Shown one piece after another: positions 47,200 through 59,419 of a stretch of 64,000 bases of DNA. The notes beneath the pieces are model-generated. The model was given only the letters and a program-made list of their open reading frames with translations, ran no database searches and had not been told where the DNA came from. Numbering within the stretch: position 1 is the first letter of the stretch; each line of letters begins with the position of its first letter. The stretch comes from Zychaea mexicana (taxonomy: Eukaryota; Mucoromycota; Mucoromycetes; Mucorales; Lichtheimiaceae), in contig NW_026516754.1 in NCBI RefSeq assembly GCF_025766255.1, forward strand, positions 62,001 to 126,000, read 5' to 3'. A program made the translations under genes and the position numbers.

Positions 47200-50100
47200 T
47201 TACGCCAACATCTTTTTAGGCAACGGAATAACGACTGTTCTACCACTTGCGTGCGTTTGATCGCCGTATTTTACAACTGCCACTTGACTATACAGACGAT
47301 GAACGGGCACGATGCAGTGCATGTCCTCAGCAAGGAAGTGGCTACGCCATGTCTCCAGATATTCATCCACGAACAACGACTCATTACTGCTGTAAATGCT
47401 ATGCCAGCGAACAAAGGCAAAAACATGTTCTTTGAGCTGGGCGTCGACCTTTAACTCGTGGCGGAAGAAGTACTGGATTTCGTACGGCCAAGCGATCGGT
47501 TCGCCTCGATCTTCTGCTTCATACAGCACCTGTGCGTGCGCACCACGCCGCGATCTTGCTTCTTTGCTCCTATAGAGCTGACCCATAATGGTGATTGTCT
47601 TCATCTTGTTATAACGATTGTTCACAAACACCTGGCTACCCTGCGCATCTCTGTAATGGTCCAGATGGGTGCCATAAACGGATCGATAAAAGGCCAGAAG
47701 GAAAGTATATACTGGGTCAGGCATAAACGTTGCTGGTGCAAAATCTAACGGGTATGCATCTGGTGGTAGTGGCTCGCCTCCAGTGGCCTGTTCAGTACCG
47801 GTCGACAGTGCAAAAAATCTGTGTGGATTGAACGCACCACTCGTAGTGTCACCAGTTTGCTTCATCGGCTGCACGATGTCCAAAAAGCGATTCAAGAAGG
47901 CGAAATGGCTTGGCTTGTCCATGAAGCGGTCCTCAAACGACCGGACAAAGTCGCGAGCACCTGTCTTTTGCAAGAACTTCTTCATGAACGTCATCTCAAT
48001 GAATCCTTCTGGTTCGTATCGATCTCCTTTAAATATCCATTATATCTCTCAAAACTAAAGAGCCAGAAAGCATATAAAGGTCCAAAATCCTCGATCGTTA
48101 CGTCCAAGTGCATATGCAGATGCATATTTGGCGTGATTTGCTCTCTGCCATATATGCGTTCGATACCACGACAAAAGTCCAGTAAAAACGTGTTGGCTCC
48201 TCTATCTCGTTCATGGTGACGGAAGGCTTGACCAGCAATCGATAGGCGTTTACGAAGCTCAGCCAGTGAGCGAGAAGATGGCGGGGCAGATGGTTTTGCA
48301 AGACGAAGGGCGAGTATACGATACACCACGATTTCAATCATCAGCGGTCATAAAAGAGAAGCCAGCTCCGATCTTCCGCTTCAAGGAAACGTAGTCAGGA
48401 GGGAGCGCGATGCTGTCTGCCAAAACCTGCATTTCACAAAGGTCCTGCCTGGTAAGGTCGCCGTTTTCGATCCACATCTTGGTCATACGTTTTGCCGTGC
48501 CAAGAAACAAGTTGTGCATTAGATCGATGATCGTGCAGCGAATGGGATCGAAGTATTCAAGGCGGTGCAATTCAGACCATCGTGTTCCGGTGTCACGTTC
48601 GATCTGTCGGCGAGCAGCAAGTGTCTCGGCTTGTCGCCATTGCTGGGCGTTCTCTCGATTGTCTTCGCGTGTCTGCAATTCCCATTTATCCAAATTGAAT
48701 CCCGAGTAGTCGATGTCTGATGTGCCAGGGAAAACGGGAAATTGGCGAGCGCACTTATGGCAAGCACAAGTACTTGCATGCGAGGTGAATCCACTTGTTT
48801 TTCTGGCGGCAGGTATATCACAAGCATTGAGTAGGAGTGCCAAACGTACTTGCGCTCCGTCTGGACACTCATTCGTCCCGATCGTTTTCCAGTCATACCA
48901 CTGAAGCAAATCATCAACCAATGGGCGCAGGTAATGATTCATGTCAGATGTGCTGGGTTCTCGAGGACTTGGCATTACTCCAACGACGATAACGTTTTCG
49001 GTTTTGTAGCGCTCAGATCGGGGGAGATTGTTGACAGTTAGGTAAATTGCACCACAGGAGTAAGTCGAATTTATGAACAGGCCAAACCAGTCAACGTTCA
49101 GCGTAAGCAAAAGCGATCGAATCTCTTCGACGAATCGACGACCAGCACGATCAACAAGATCTCGCCACATGTCACCATCATAAACGTCAAAAAAAGCATT
49201 TGCCACACTTCTGCGATCGCGCCATGCTTCGATCATTGCTTCGAATCCCGGTCGCTTGAACAGTCGCTCAATACTCGCAGACAAGGGCTGGTAAGCAAAT
49301 TCTTTAATAGGTAACAGGCTATTACCCGTGGATCGAAACAGTGCTTGACCACAGAGGCGGTTGTAACGGATATCGTCATTCGTGCATGTGGCAGGGCAAT
49401 CTGGAGTCAAAAGGTAAATGCTATGGCATTTTGGGCAAGATACATAACGACGCAGGGAATCGATCTGGGCAGAGATGCCAGTGATTCGACGCAAGGTAGC
49501 AAGAGAGAGAGAAAGGCGGTCGGTGGACGGGAGCGGAAGATCTTCGAGGAGGAGTCCACAAAACTCAATAAGCGCCGTTGACATATGCTCAGACATAAGG
49601 TGCAGCTGGAAGAGGACAAGGAAAACAAGGACAAGGACATAGGGATGCGAATATCCCGAAAGCAATGATGTGCGTGCAGGAGAACTTGTAGTAGCATCTT
49701 TTGGAAGGTATGAGAAATTTAAACGATTGTAATAAAATGGGTTGCCTTGGACACATATTAGCATATACACACCACCTTCCTCGTCAATGCTGGCTGTCTC
49801 AATTACATTGCCATTGTCACCATCGATCTCCCATTCGACATCGTCTGCATCAAGCAAGCGATCGTCGCTTGCTATTGATTCCTCTTCTTCCTCAACCCCA
49901 AAGACAGTGTCCTCAGCAGAGAACGATAACCGGCGAACGGCAGCAACAGCTATATACGTTCAACTATAATTATTTTTTACTCTTTACTACTTTTCGATTG
50001 CTTATCTCAGCATACCAGGAGAACGGGAGGGAGAAGGCTCATTCAAAACGCCATCGTCAATATCCATAGCATCGATATCCATATTATTCGCTGATGCCGA

Positions 50101-50371
50101 CGGTGACGGTTGGGAGGGTGAAGGCTGCTCACCTTCAAATGTAGCTATAATTGCACTCACTGTAATACGAAATATTTTATTAATACAGTGCCAACACTTG
50201 ATATCCTACATCAGCAGCCATACCATTGTGCGACATTCTAGATCTTGCAGCATTCACAGAACGTTGAGTATGCTGTTCTCTTTACAAGCGGGTAACCTCA
50301 CAGAAGCCAAGAACAGTGCTTCTGCTACATTCTGGGCAAAAGCATGCAACTAGCTCTGGATTATTCTCCAT
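47200..50371 (-). pseudogene. CACTA/Plavaka-like (tnp2-type) transposase
   Basis: From ATG 50371 there is a zinc-finger-like start (VACFCPECSRSTVL) with an in-frame TAA, an acidic exon (MDIDAMDIDDGVLNEPSP), an intron at about 50021-49963, and then a long open frame of about 500 codons. This holds CPKCHSIYLLTPDCPATC, LTLNVDWFGLF (catalytic Asp region), HASTCACHKCARQFP and DPIRCTIIDLMHNLFLGTAK, all typical of tnp2-type enzymes. After GFSFMTADD three frameshifts follow (about 48335, 48200 and 48010) around WLFSFERYNGYLKE and TFMKKFLQ. The C-terminus is shared with the remnant at 10024-10434. It is dead in this copy. Confidence 0.82.
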
Positions 50372-50399
50372 GACGAGATGGGAATTAGAAAAAGAACAA

Positions 50400-51000
50400 T
50401 GATTAAGACGATCGCTCTCTCTTTTCTTTTCTTTTGTAAGAGTGCAGGTGTCCTTTCTTCTAAATTATTCCTGCATCCCTTTATCTTTTCCTCTTATTAC
50501 ACATAATAAAAAACGACGATGTATGTTTCTGCATCAAACACATTGCAGCATTGCTCTAGTACAAGCTACACAACACAAGGAGCGGAATAGAGAAAACGCA
50601 TATATAGGTATTTACGTATATGGGTCTTTATTGTTGTTAGAGAGACAAGTAGGTGTGCTGCATCATAATGCATAAATTCGATTCCTGTAAACCTAGGATA
50701 TAGGGGCGCCCATAAAAGAGCAAGATGAGAAAGTAAAGAAAAGTGGGTGGGGGGTACAGCCCCCCGCCTCTGGCGCTGTCCGTTTTCATAGGAGTAACGT
50801 TTGTAAAATCATAGAGCAACTCGTTGAATGCCATCTGCATCAGTACACTGGTAGAGAGTACAATCGTAGATGCACATGAGCTACCTGGTGCATATCTACT
50901 ACATTTAGTATATGCACTCTGATGTTTTTTGTAGCTCACACCCCCAAAGCTTGACATCTAACTATAAAGCTTTTTTTAAACTACTGAATATTTGGTTTTT
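50400..51000. other. non-coding right part of the CACTA-like element
   Basis: No gene is seen. A GC-rich patch (gtggggggtacagccccccgcctc) forms a hairpin near 50745-50770. Confidence 0.4.
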
Positions 51001-51002
51001 CG

Positions 51003-51223
51003 CACGGTGTGATGAAACTATAAAAACAAAAAGACCTCATATTAATATGACATTAAAAAGTAATAAAAAAGAAGATGAATTATTAAGAGAAGAATTATCA
51101 GGATGCTTATCAAGAAAAGGTTATATTTATATAAAAGAAGTTAAATATTTAGTTAAATGGAGTAATTATTGTGGAAAAAATAAATATAATGAAATAGTTA
51201 AACAGTTTTTAGAAATAGACTAA
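51003..51223 (+). pseudogene. AT-rich frame with a chromodomain-like tail
   Basis: An open frame of about 70 codons ends VKYLVKWSNYCGKNKYNE and stop. YLVKWSNY resembles the core of a chromodomain, preceded by a lysine-rich stretch. Base use matches the chromodomain transposases. It is too short for a firm call. Confidence 0.35.
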
Positions 51224-51245
51224 ATGTATAAATTGATTCTAGAAG

Positions 51246-51475
51246 CAGGCTGTTCAATACTTTATTAATTTTTTTATTTTTGATTTATTTTATATATTTA
51301 GTTGTTAAGTTTCATTTTTAAATGATGGATAATGATCAATATAATTAGGGGTGGTCAGATAAAATCTTTGATTTTTGATGACGTTGGTAGCTAGTCATTA
51401 TGACGGTAGTCATAACCCTAGAATGATGGCAATCATTCCAAACATTTGCCTACAAATGCCTCATAAACAGTTTTC
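51246..51475. repeat. 230-bp direct repeat, right copy
   Basis: It is a direct copy of 43942-44171. Together they bracket 7.07 kb that includes the CACTA-like element. Confidence 0.9.
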
Positions 51476-51754
51476 AAACGCGAGACTGTGTATGGCACTA
51501 GACACTCTGCCATGCAATATCAATAATTACAATAACCATCCTTCACTATGAAACAACATCCTTCGCACTTGTATGACTCTTATAGAACCTTCTTTTTTGT
51601 CTTTCTTATATATCGGCCATTATACTTTATTTTCATCCAATCCATATCAACACAAACGGAAAGAAACCCGTCAGTTATCCTTCTTACTATCCAGAGCTCA
51701 TTCATCCATAATAACCGGCGATGTTAACATTGTTATATGCAAAAGGAAAAAAGT

Positions 51755-53069
51755 AATCGCGTCAGGCTGTATGTTTTGCAAATCAATGGTGGATCAGCGT
51801 CATGTTGTATATGATTGTGTTTGAGTAATGGAGAAGAAGATTGTTACGTCGTTCTTGTTGTGAATACGAATGGTTTGTGCAGGTAGAGGTTGATGTTGTA
51901 TTACACACGTAAGTTTGACCTTGGAATGGTACAAGATAGTGCATAAGTATATACATAGAAAAAGAGAAAGAAGCAGTAATTCTGAATGGGCATATCTCCA
52001 CTAAAGCTATACCTCAAGTACACCTGATAACCTTTTCCTTCCCTTGTTCACTTACCCAGCGTTTTTTTAAGCAGCAGTAACGGCGGTCTACTCCTTTATA
52101 AATCTTGAGCACATGCTTTTTTAAGAAAACAGTTACCTTCATTTCGTTTTTCAAATAAATACGTGGATTGTGCCATTTTGTTTTCTTTGTTTTTTATTCA
52201 TCTTGAAGAGGGTAGGAGCCATTTACAAGTATGCGTCGAAGCTGTTGATTTGCCATGGCGAATGTCAATGAGAAAAAAAAAGGATCTTTGGTTATTGATT
52301 TTTTCCTCCCTGCTGCTGCTAACAAACCCCAATTTGTTTCAAACTAAGCCCAGGTAAAATGAAATGTGGGGAAACGCTCCGGCCCTGTTCCCAGAGCAGC
52401 AAAATAGGCTTATGCGCACAGTGAGTCTCTGACACACCCTTACCATCTCCTATACATTAGCCTACAAGCTTCTTGTCATAAGTGAACCAGCCATACTACT
52501 ATATCTTGACATTGGCTTTGTACTGCTTAACTTCTATTATGTCTTTACTTGAATTAAAAATCTTAAGTACTCAAATATTCTGCTCTGCTACACTTAATAT
52601 ATTATCTACTTCAACTTTTATTATGTCTTAGTTGACTAATACAATGTCCAGGTTGACTGTTATTATGTTCAGGTTGTCTATTACTCATATTTAGATTGAT
52701 TTTTATTCTTGTCCAGAACGATTTTCATTCATGTACAGATTGATTTTTATTTTGTCCAGATTGATTTTACTCATGTCCAGATCGATTTATATTCATGTCT
52801 AGGTCAGTTTATATTCATGTCCAGATCGTTATATATTCATGTCCAGATCGATCTTTATTCATGTCCAGGTCAATTTATATTCATGTCCAGCTCGATTTTC
52901 ATTCATGTCTAGATCGATTTTTATTCATGTCCAGATCAATTATTATTCATGTCCAGATTAACTTTTATTCATGTCCACTCAGATTAACATTCATGTCCAC
53001 TCTGCCTAAAATTAAATCCCTTCTGCCTAAAAAAAAGTTCAAACGTCCACTAGGAGATGAAAAACCCTG
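51755..53069. repeat. right terminal inverted repeat of the 13.1-kb element, with 22-bp minisatellite
   Basis: It mirrors 39977-41260. At 52690-52990 about fourteen units of attcatgtccagatcgatttat (22 bp, variable) lie near the end. The sequence 51480-51754, just inside, has no gene. Confidence 0.87.
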
Positions 53070-53071
53070 TA

Positions 53072-53397
53072 AGTCTTCAAACTGTTTAATAAATAATGTG
53101 TAGCCACCATCAATAGCTAAAACATCTCTTTTATCTATTTTCGTATATAATTTCATGTTTAAAAACATACCACCATCACTACTAACTCCACATAGTTGAC
53201 TATCAGAAACTGCAATTGTAAATTATTAATATCTGTTAATACTTGTGTTCTTAAACCTGATGTTCTTAATTAATATAACCATCATTTTTGTGCAGAAATG
53301 TCAGGCTTATCATATTCAATAGTACTATCATAACCATCTAATAGTAATGTTATATTTTTAAGATTTTTAGGGTTTTTTATTAATGCAGAAAACCATT
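53072..53397 (-). pseudogene. AT-rich chromodomain transposase, 5' half of the split gene
   Basis: EAYKWFSALIKNPKNLKN, ITLLLDGYDSTIEYDKPD (first Asp), LRTSGLRTQVLTDINN, and SSDGGMFLNMKLYTKIDKRD then VLAIDGGYTLFIKQFED (second Asp) are readable in more than one frame. It runs directly into the 13.1-kb element at 53071 and resumes at 39974. Upstream it abuts the gypsy fragment at 53398. Confidence 0.7.
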
Positions 53398-53451
53398 TAT
53401 AAGCTTCCATCCTTCTTGGCAACAAATAGTACCGGGGCGTCATAGGGTGAC
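53398..53451 (-). pseudogene. Ty3/gypsy reverse-transcriptase fragment, downstream piece
   Basis: It reads DAPVLFVAKKDGS, the conserved gypsy RT stretch that follows SP(Y/W). The other side of the interruption is at 58894-59028. Confidence 0.75.
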
Positions 53452-54806
53452 CAAAATACTTATTCTACCCCAAGTATAACTTGGGGCAGGCAGCCTCCCG
53501 CCCCCCCCTAAATTGCATATTTCAAAGTCAGTGGTTAATGTAGTTACTACAGCACTCAGTAAATTGAAAAAGGTACAAGGCCGTTCTTCTATTTTTTAGG
53601 CGTGGTTGAGCATACGTATCACATAAGAAGGCAAGTAAACTAAAAGGAATCAGTGCAGGAGGATCATTTATAATAAAATGAAGAGAGAATGAGGGGGAAA
53701 AGAAAACAGACAAATATGAGGGTGAATAGACTATTAGAATAATAGTATTTCAGCTTATGGCAGGTAACAACTTCTTTTATCTTTGGACATATAGTCTTCA
53801 TCAAAAACCGTGCAGCTTCATTTCCAACAGGCGCCATTGTAAAAACCATTCAGGTTATAGCTGATTCTGCTGCGTCAATATGATAGATGGAGGGAAGTAT
53901 AAGTGAGATTGTTAATTTGCGGATCTGTGAGGAAATAAGTGAGCGTGTGTGTGTTTATGTGTGACGCACTGCCATAAAGAAAGCATCTTACTTTTTCTTC
54001 TCTTTTCTCTTCTTCAGACACACACGATGACTTAGGAATGGCACACTTGTCTCGCAATCGCATCTGTCAACAATGTAACGGCATCGTGCTTACAAACACT
54101 GAACATACTAGGACTCACTAGAGCTATTGCCAGTTGACACGCGTTTAATATATAATCAGCACGTGTTTCTTCTCTTCGCACTCACGCACACCATTGTATA
54201 AAACATTCACAATGACCATTGGCTGAACTAGACAAAGCACCCCTTAATTTAAACGCCAATGCTGAATGGACTTTGTCAAAGGTATGAGTTAGGACGAGTT
54301 GTGAGTATGTACTGGTGTAAGGTGGCGGGCTTTTCTTATTATTGATAGTCTGCATATGTGACTAATGTCGCCGCTCTTCTTCTGTATTATGTTGCCTCTT
54401 CTTATTTTACATGAGCTTCTTCTTGATTGCCTACCTGAAGTGATCGGTACTACTCTGGTGGTCAAGGTAAAAGCAGAGGAGAAAAATGGATGCGTGTTGG
54501 AAGATGGTTATGGCTTTATTCTTAATGAATGGTGTGTACAAATGCTAATCAATCATTACCACTCCTCTTTTTTATGCTGCTGTTTTTCTATACTATCTTT
54601 TCCAATCTATCACTATCGATAGGCATGTATTACGGCATCATACAACACACTATGGGATGCAATAGTAGGTTTGGACAGAGTGGATACTTGGGAACCTTTC
54701 AATCATAATGTTCTGTAATGCATATTGTGTTATTAACGCTCTTATTATGGAGGCACTGAGAACATGCAGTGTAAGTCTATCATTCAAGTAACAGGATAGA
54801 AGGGAA
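53452..54806. repeat. left long terminal inverted repeat of MULE 2
   Basis: It is the inverse of about 57538-58893. The 85-codon frame at 54365-54622 recurs at 57982-57725 solely because of this. Confidence 0.9.
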
Positions 54807-55092
54807 AACAAAACACAATACTTTTATATAAGATTCCGCATTTATAAGCAAAGCAACAAATCATAATAAAGCCAGTGGACTCTGTACCTTAAAGCTCTGA
54901 ATAAAAGGAATTGAAGCAGGAAAACATTCATCAAGGAAATGTACAGTTTTTAACAAATACTTCGTATTGTGGCTCATAATTGCTTATGTCAGCTAATTAA
55001 AATAAGCACAAGGACAAAGTTGTGCAAGTCTCTTGTTCCTGATTCCCAATCTCGCAACTTCATTATCTCCCAAAACTTTGAAATCTTTGAAA

Positions 55093-57402
55093 TGAGCAAC
55101 ATTCAAACAACCTCTATTGCAACTGCGTCCCCTATTGTGATCTCGGCCAACCTTATCGAGTCTCGCCCACAGAAAGTTCCTTGCCTTGAGTGGAATCAAC
55201 GCATGCAGCAGCAGCTACAAGAAACTGGTGAATGCTGGGTCTATAAAGACAAGTGGTCTCATTAAGATGAGGAGGAAAAGAAACAGAAGAGAGCAGCGGC
55301 AGTAGGCGAAGGTAAATATATATCAAGATACAATGGCATTTGTAGAGCAATGCTGATATAGCGAGAATAGATGTACCTGAACCAAAAAGGCAGCATAAGG
55401 TGACAAAACTTTGGACAATCCGTTATCGATGCCATCGAGCTACTATTGGATCAAGCACCAACCAAATGGAGAACGAAGATTATGATGAAGACGGTGTCCA
55501 ACGTCGCCCTGTGCAGAAGAAGTCCAAACAAGTTGGCTGTACAGCCAAGCTTAAAGTGACCTGTTATGCTGATGATCCAGATAATGTTTGCTTTGACTAC
55601 AATAGAGGCCATATTGGCCATACTCCTGGCAGCATTGAGGATGTTCAGTACCTCCGTAATACACCAGAGGTTAATGACCGAATCCTGGAGGAGTTGCGTA
55701 AAGGGTACAATGCTCGTGATGTCAGAATATACCTACAGCGTGAATACCAAGCAATAACAAGCACTAGTCGAGCAGCATACATCAACACTGTCGATGTTTA
55801 TAATGTTTATTACAGATATCGGCAGGAGTTGTGTTCGAAAGCAGAAAATGACTTTGCTTCTGTCAAGGCATAGCTGGATGATTTTCAATCGCAAGGCTAT
55901 CATGTATGGATTGGCAATGATAACAGCAACACAAACGCTGCCCCTCTTCTTACTTCTGAGTACTTTGCCTTTGGGTTTGCTGCCCCTTGGCAGAAAGAGC
56001 TTTTGCTTAGTTTTGCTGGCAAGTTTATCTCACTGGATGCCACCCATGATGTTTGTCAATATGCCGAAACGGTCCTATATACAATGGTCGTGCGCCATCC
56101 TATTGCTGATCGTGGTGTCCCAGTGTCCTACATGCTGACGACTGACAAATCATCGAGTCCACTAATTTCTTGGTTCTGTTCCCTTGCATCACTTGGCCTT
56201 GATCCGCACCGCTTCACCATTGATCGCGATTTTTCAGAAGACAACGCGATTACATCCGTTTGGGAAGATTGTTCGATCCAACATTGCCTTTGGCATGTTA
56301 TGCGCGCCTGGATGAGAAACGTCCAATCCAAGGTTGTGGGAATGCATGGCCGTACAGCAGTGCAAGCAAGGGCATATGTTCGTGGTCGTTTGCATGCCCT
56401 GATGTATGAAAAGGACCACGTCGTATTCTTGCCAATGTTCGAAGAACTTCTTGCCGAGATGGAAAGAACACAAGCGGCTTTCCATACTTACTTTATACGT
56501 GAATGGGTTAACAGCTTGGGTGGCAACGGGTACCAGCGTTGGGCTGCATGTTATCAACCAGCAATCTACACCAACATGGAGAACAATAACTACGTAGAAA
56601 GTTGGCACAACCAGTTAAAGACCAAATACTTGAAACGCAAACGCTTACATCGTCTTAATGTCCTTCTTTAGGTTCTGTCTTCTGAAGTTGCATCTGATGT
56701 CCTTGGTGAGATCAAACGACTGGTTGTAAATGTTGGACGGATGGGCGCACATGAACACGCTCTACGTAAAGAAGAAAAGAAGGCAGAAATGGTGGACCGT
56801 GCAATATTACCACTGAAAGTGCAGGTGCGATCCACGACTGAATACACATGTGTTTCGTTTGTCAACAGCAACATCATCTACAACGTAAGTTGATACTCTA
56901 TGTGTCCTCCTAACGTACATATCAGCTAGTCTTTCTCACTTACCTTTACACACGTGTATTCAAATAGATCACATCACACAATGGCCAACTTATCTCTTGT
57001 ACATGTTTAAAGTTCACCAGATCATTGTTTCCTTATAAGCATATGTTTTTGGTTGAGCAGCACGTTCGAGCTGTCACTGTACGCCCTTCAATGACAAACC
57101 ATCAACTTTGGTTAGAACAAGCCATTGCATCAACATCACATGCCCAACTGTCACAAGAATTGCATGAACCAACGCAAATGGATAAACTTGAGGATGCTAT
57201 TACCAAGCAATTTCAACAAATTGCCACAACTAGACGTCTTGTTGGCAAGTCAATCGTTCGGAACGGGCAATGTGACAGAATCAATGACTTGATAGCCCAT
57301 ATCAACAACCAAACAATGGATGCTTTCGAAACCCATAACCATTTGATCAATGCCCTTTCCATCCCACCAAATTCCAACTTCCGTCGCCAGAACAATCCTT
57401 AA
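55093..57402 (+). pseudogene. Mutator-like (MULE) transposase, MULE 2
   Basis: It has the same layout as MULE 1: a first exon from ATG 55093, an intron (about 55312-55398), the FLYWCH/FAR1-like region (TIRYRCHRATIGSS; KKSKQVGCTAKLKV), the core (FISLDATHDVCQYAE; FTIDRDFSEDNAI; IQHCLWHVMRAWM), an intron (56884-56967) and the SWIM region (LISCTCLKF, LFPYKHMF). Stops are TAA after KWSH (55264), TAG in SVKA*LDDF (55871) and TAG in NVLL*VLSS (56668). The third SWIM ligand is Tyr, not Cys. It is close in sequence to MULE 1 but with independent breaks. Confidence 0.9.
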
Positions 57403-57537
57403 GCTACCTTCTCTTTTCATTTCATTTTTATTTCTATACACATATCATTATAAATTATCAGTAAGAATTATAAAGTATCAAAAACCGCAACTTCTATTTG
57501 TACTTACAATAACAGTGCATGAACGAAAGATCCAACA

Positions 57538-58893
57538 AGCTTCCCTTCTATCCTGTTACTTGAATGATAGACTTACACTGCATGTTCTTGGTGCCTCCAT
57601 AATAAGAGCGGTAATAACACAATATGCATTACAGAACATAATAGTTGAAAGGTTCCTAAGTATCCACTCTGTCCAAACCTACTATTGCATCCCATAGTGT
57701 GTTGTATGATGCCGTAATACATGCCTATCGATAGTGATAGATTGGAAAAGATAGTATAGAAAAACAGCAGCATAAAAAAGAGGAGTGGTAATGATTGATT
57801 AGCATTTGTACACACCATTCATTAAGAATAAAGCCATAACCATCTTCCAACACGCATCCATTATTCTCCTCTGCTTTTACCTTGACCACCAGAGTAGTAC
57901 CGATCACTTCAGGTAGGCAATCAAGAAGAAGCTCATGTAAAATAAGAAGAGGCAACATAATACAGAAGAAGAGCGGCGACATTAGTCACTTATGCAGACT
58001 ATCAATAATAAGAAAAACCCGCCACCTTACACCAGTACATACTCACAACTCGTCCTAACTCATACCTTTGACAAAGTCAATTCAGCAGTGGCGTTTAAAT
58101 TATGGGGCGCTTTGTCTAGTTCGGCCAATGGTCATTGTGAATGTTTTATACAATGGTGTGTGTGAGTGCGAAGAGAAGAAACACGTGCTGATTATATATT
58201 AAACGCGTGTCAACTGGCAATAGCTCTAGTGAGTCCTAGTATGTTCAGTGTTTGCAAGCACGATGCCGTTACATTGTTGACAGATGCGATTGCGAGACAA
58301 GTGTGCCATTCCAAGTCATCGTGTGTGTCTGAAGAAGAGAAAAGAGAAGAAAAAGTGAGATGCTTTCTTTATGGCAGTGCGTCACACACAAACACACACA
58401 CGCTCACTCATTTCCTCACAGATCCACAAATTAACAATCTCACTTGTACTTCCCTCCATCTATCATATTAACGCAGCAGAATCAGCTATAACCTGAATGG
58501 TTTTTACAATGGCGCCTGTTGGAAATGAAGCTGCACGGTTTTTGATGAAGACCATATGTCTAAAGATAAAAGAAGTTGTTAGCTGCCATAAGCTGAAATA
58601 CTATTATTCTAATAGTCTATTCACCCTCATATTTGTCTGATTTCTTTTCCCCCTCATTCTCTCTTCATTTTATTATAAATGATCCTCCTGCACTGATTCC
58701 TTTTAGTTTACTTGCCTTCTTATGTGATACATATGCTCAACCACGCCTAAAAAATAGAAGAACGGCCTTGTACCTTTTTCAATTTACTGAGTGCTGTAGT
58801 AACTACATTAACCACTGACTTTGAAATATGCAATTTAGGGGGGGCGGGAGGCTGCCTGCCCCAAGTTATACTTGGGGCAGAATAAGTATTTTG
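57538..58893. repeat. right long terminal inverted repeat of MULE 2
   Basis: It mirrors 53452-54806 and ends …ggggcagaataagtattttg. Confidence 0.9.
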
Positions 58894-59028
58894 TAGGGTG
58901 ACTGGCTTGGCTCGATCCATCCTTTGGAGATTAACTCGTCAAGTTGCTTCTTGAGTTTATCCAATTCGTGACTAGAGAGCTGGTAAAGCTTCTGTGCTGG
59001 GATCTTAGCATCAGGCTCTATTGGAATC
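58894..59028 (-). pseudogene. Ty3/gypsy reverse-transcriptase fragment, upstream piece
   Basis: The minus strand reads LIPIEPDAKIPAQKLYQLSS, HELDKLKKQLDELISKGWIE and PSQSPY, the conserved entry to the gypsy RT domain. It continues at 53451 after removing MULE 2. Only about 60 residues survive. Confidence 0.85.
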
Positions 59029-59250
59029 AATATCCTTATTCTGCCTCAAAAATAAGAGTTGGGTTGGCCCTTCCAGTTTTCAATTTTTTTTGAAAGTCAG
59101 CAGGAGACGCATTGACGCGTCAGTAGTGGGAGGACTTAGGAGAAAAAAAATTAAAGTAGGCTCCAAACATTCTTTTTTTCATTATACAGAAAACGAGCGT
59201 AATTCAGCATTGAAGTAAGCAGAGTTTTGGCTAGAGCAAAGGAAAGAATG
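59029..59250. repeat. solitary MULE-type end
   Basis: ccttattctgcctcaaaaataagagttgggttgg…ttgaaagtcagcagg resembles the MULE 1 end (cttattctgccccaa…ttgaaagtcagttgg) and 18276-18320. It is cut by the Tc1-like element at 59251. Confidence 0.5.
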
Positions 59251-59252
59251 TA

Positions 59253-59419
59253 CGGTCATTTCAGAAAGTAAAGTCGCTGATTTTGAATTTGAAGTCGTGC
59301 AAAAAAAATTGTGTTCAATAATGATGTCGATTGATCCAAAAATAAAGTCTTGCTCACGTGTCACGAACTCCGTTTATTTTTAATTGACGCTTAGTAATTA
59401 TCCAATAAAATTCTTGGCA
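59253..59419. repeat. left terminal inverted repeat of the 4.2-kb element
   Basis: It matches the inverse of 63331-63488; the inner boundary lies at ttcttggca. Confidence 0.88.

Larger units (their letters stand above)
44472..51000. mobile_element. CACTA/Plavaka-like element (boundaries approximate)
   Basis: The region contains a tnp2-type transposase gene and a convergent second gene. Subterminal ctataaagc/gcttta(tag) motifs are frequent at 44490-44640 and one occurs at 50961. A CACTG motif lies at 44470. The right terminus could not be located, so limits are estimates. Confidence 0.5.
39977..53069. mobile_element. 13.1-kb element with about 1.3-kb terminal inverted repeats and TA target duplication
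   Basis: The ends CAGGATTTTTCATCTCC (39977) and its inverse (53069) are flanked by TA (39975-39976, 53070-53071). Joining the flanks with one TA restores the split chromodomain transposase frame (FIKQFED|LCKKKHISL), so the boundaries are exact. It contains a second, broken chromodomain transposase (41981-43494), a FAR1-like fragment, an AT-rich segment with 230-bp direct repeats and a CACTA-like element. Which gene mobilised it is not clear; the TA duplication suggests a Tc1/mariner-type enzyme in trans. Confidence 0.88.
53452..58893. mobile_element. MULE 2, 5442 bp, 9-bp target duplication
   Basis: It starts CAAAATACTTATTCTACCCC and ends with its inverse, flanked by identical tagggtgac at 53443-53451 and 58894-58902. 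Terminal inverted repeats of about 1.35 kb surround a broken Mutator-like transposase gene. Removing the element with one duplication rejoins a gypsy RT frame (PSQSPY|DAPVLF). Confidence 0.94.

Noticed and set aside
52709..53103. Frames with repeated IHVQI-type peptides
   Set aside because: They arise from the 22-bp minisatellite in the terminal repeat of the 13.1-kb element.
54365..57982. Two identical 85-codon frames (54365-54622 plus, 57982-57725 minus)
   Set aside because: They lie in the opposed terminal repeats of MULE 2, so duplication is structural, not gene conservation.
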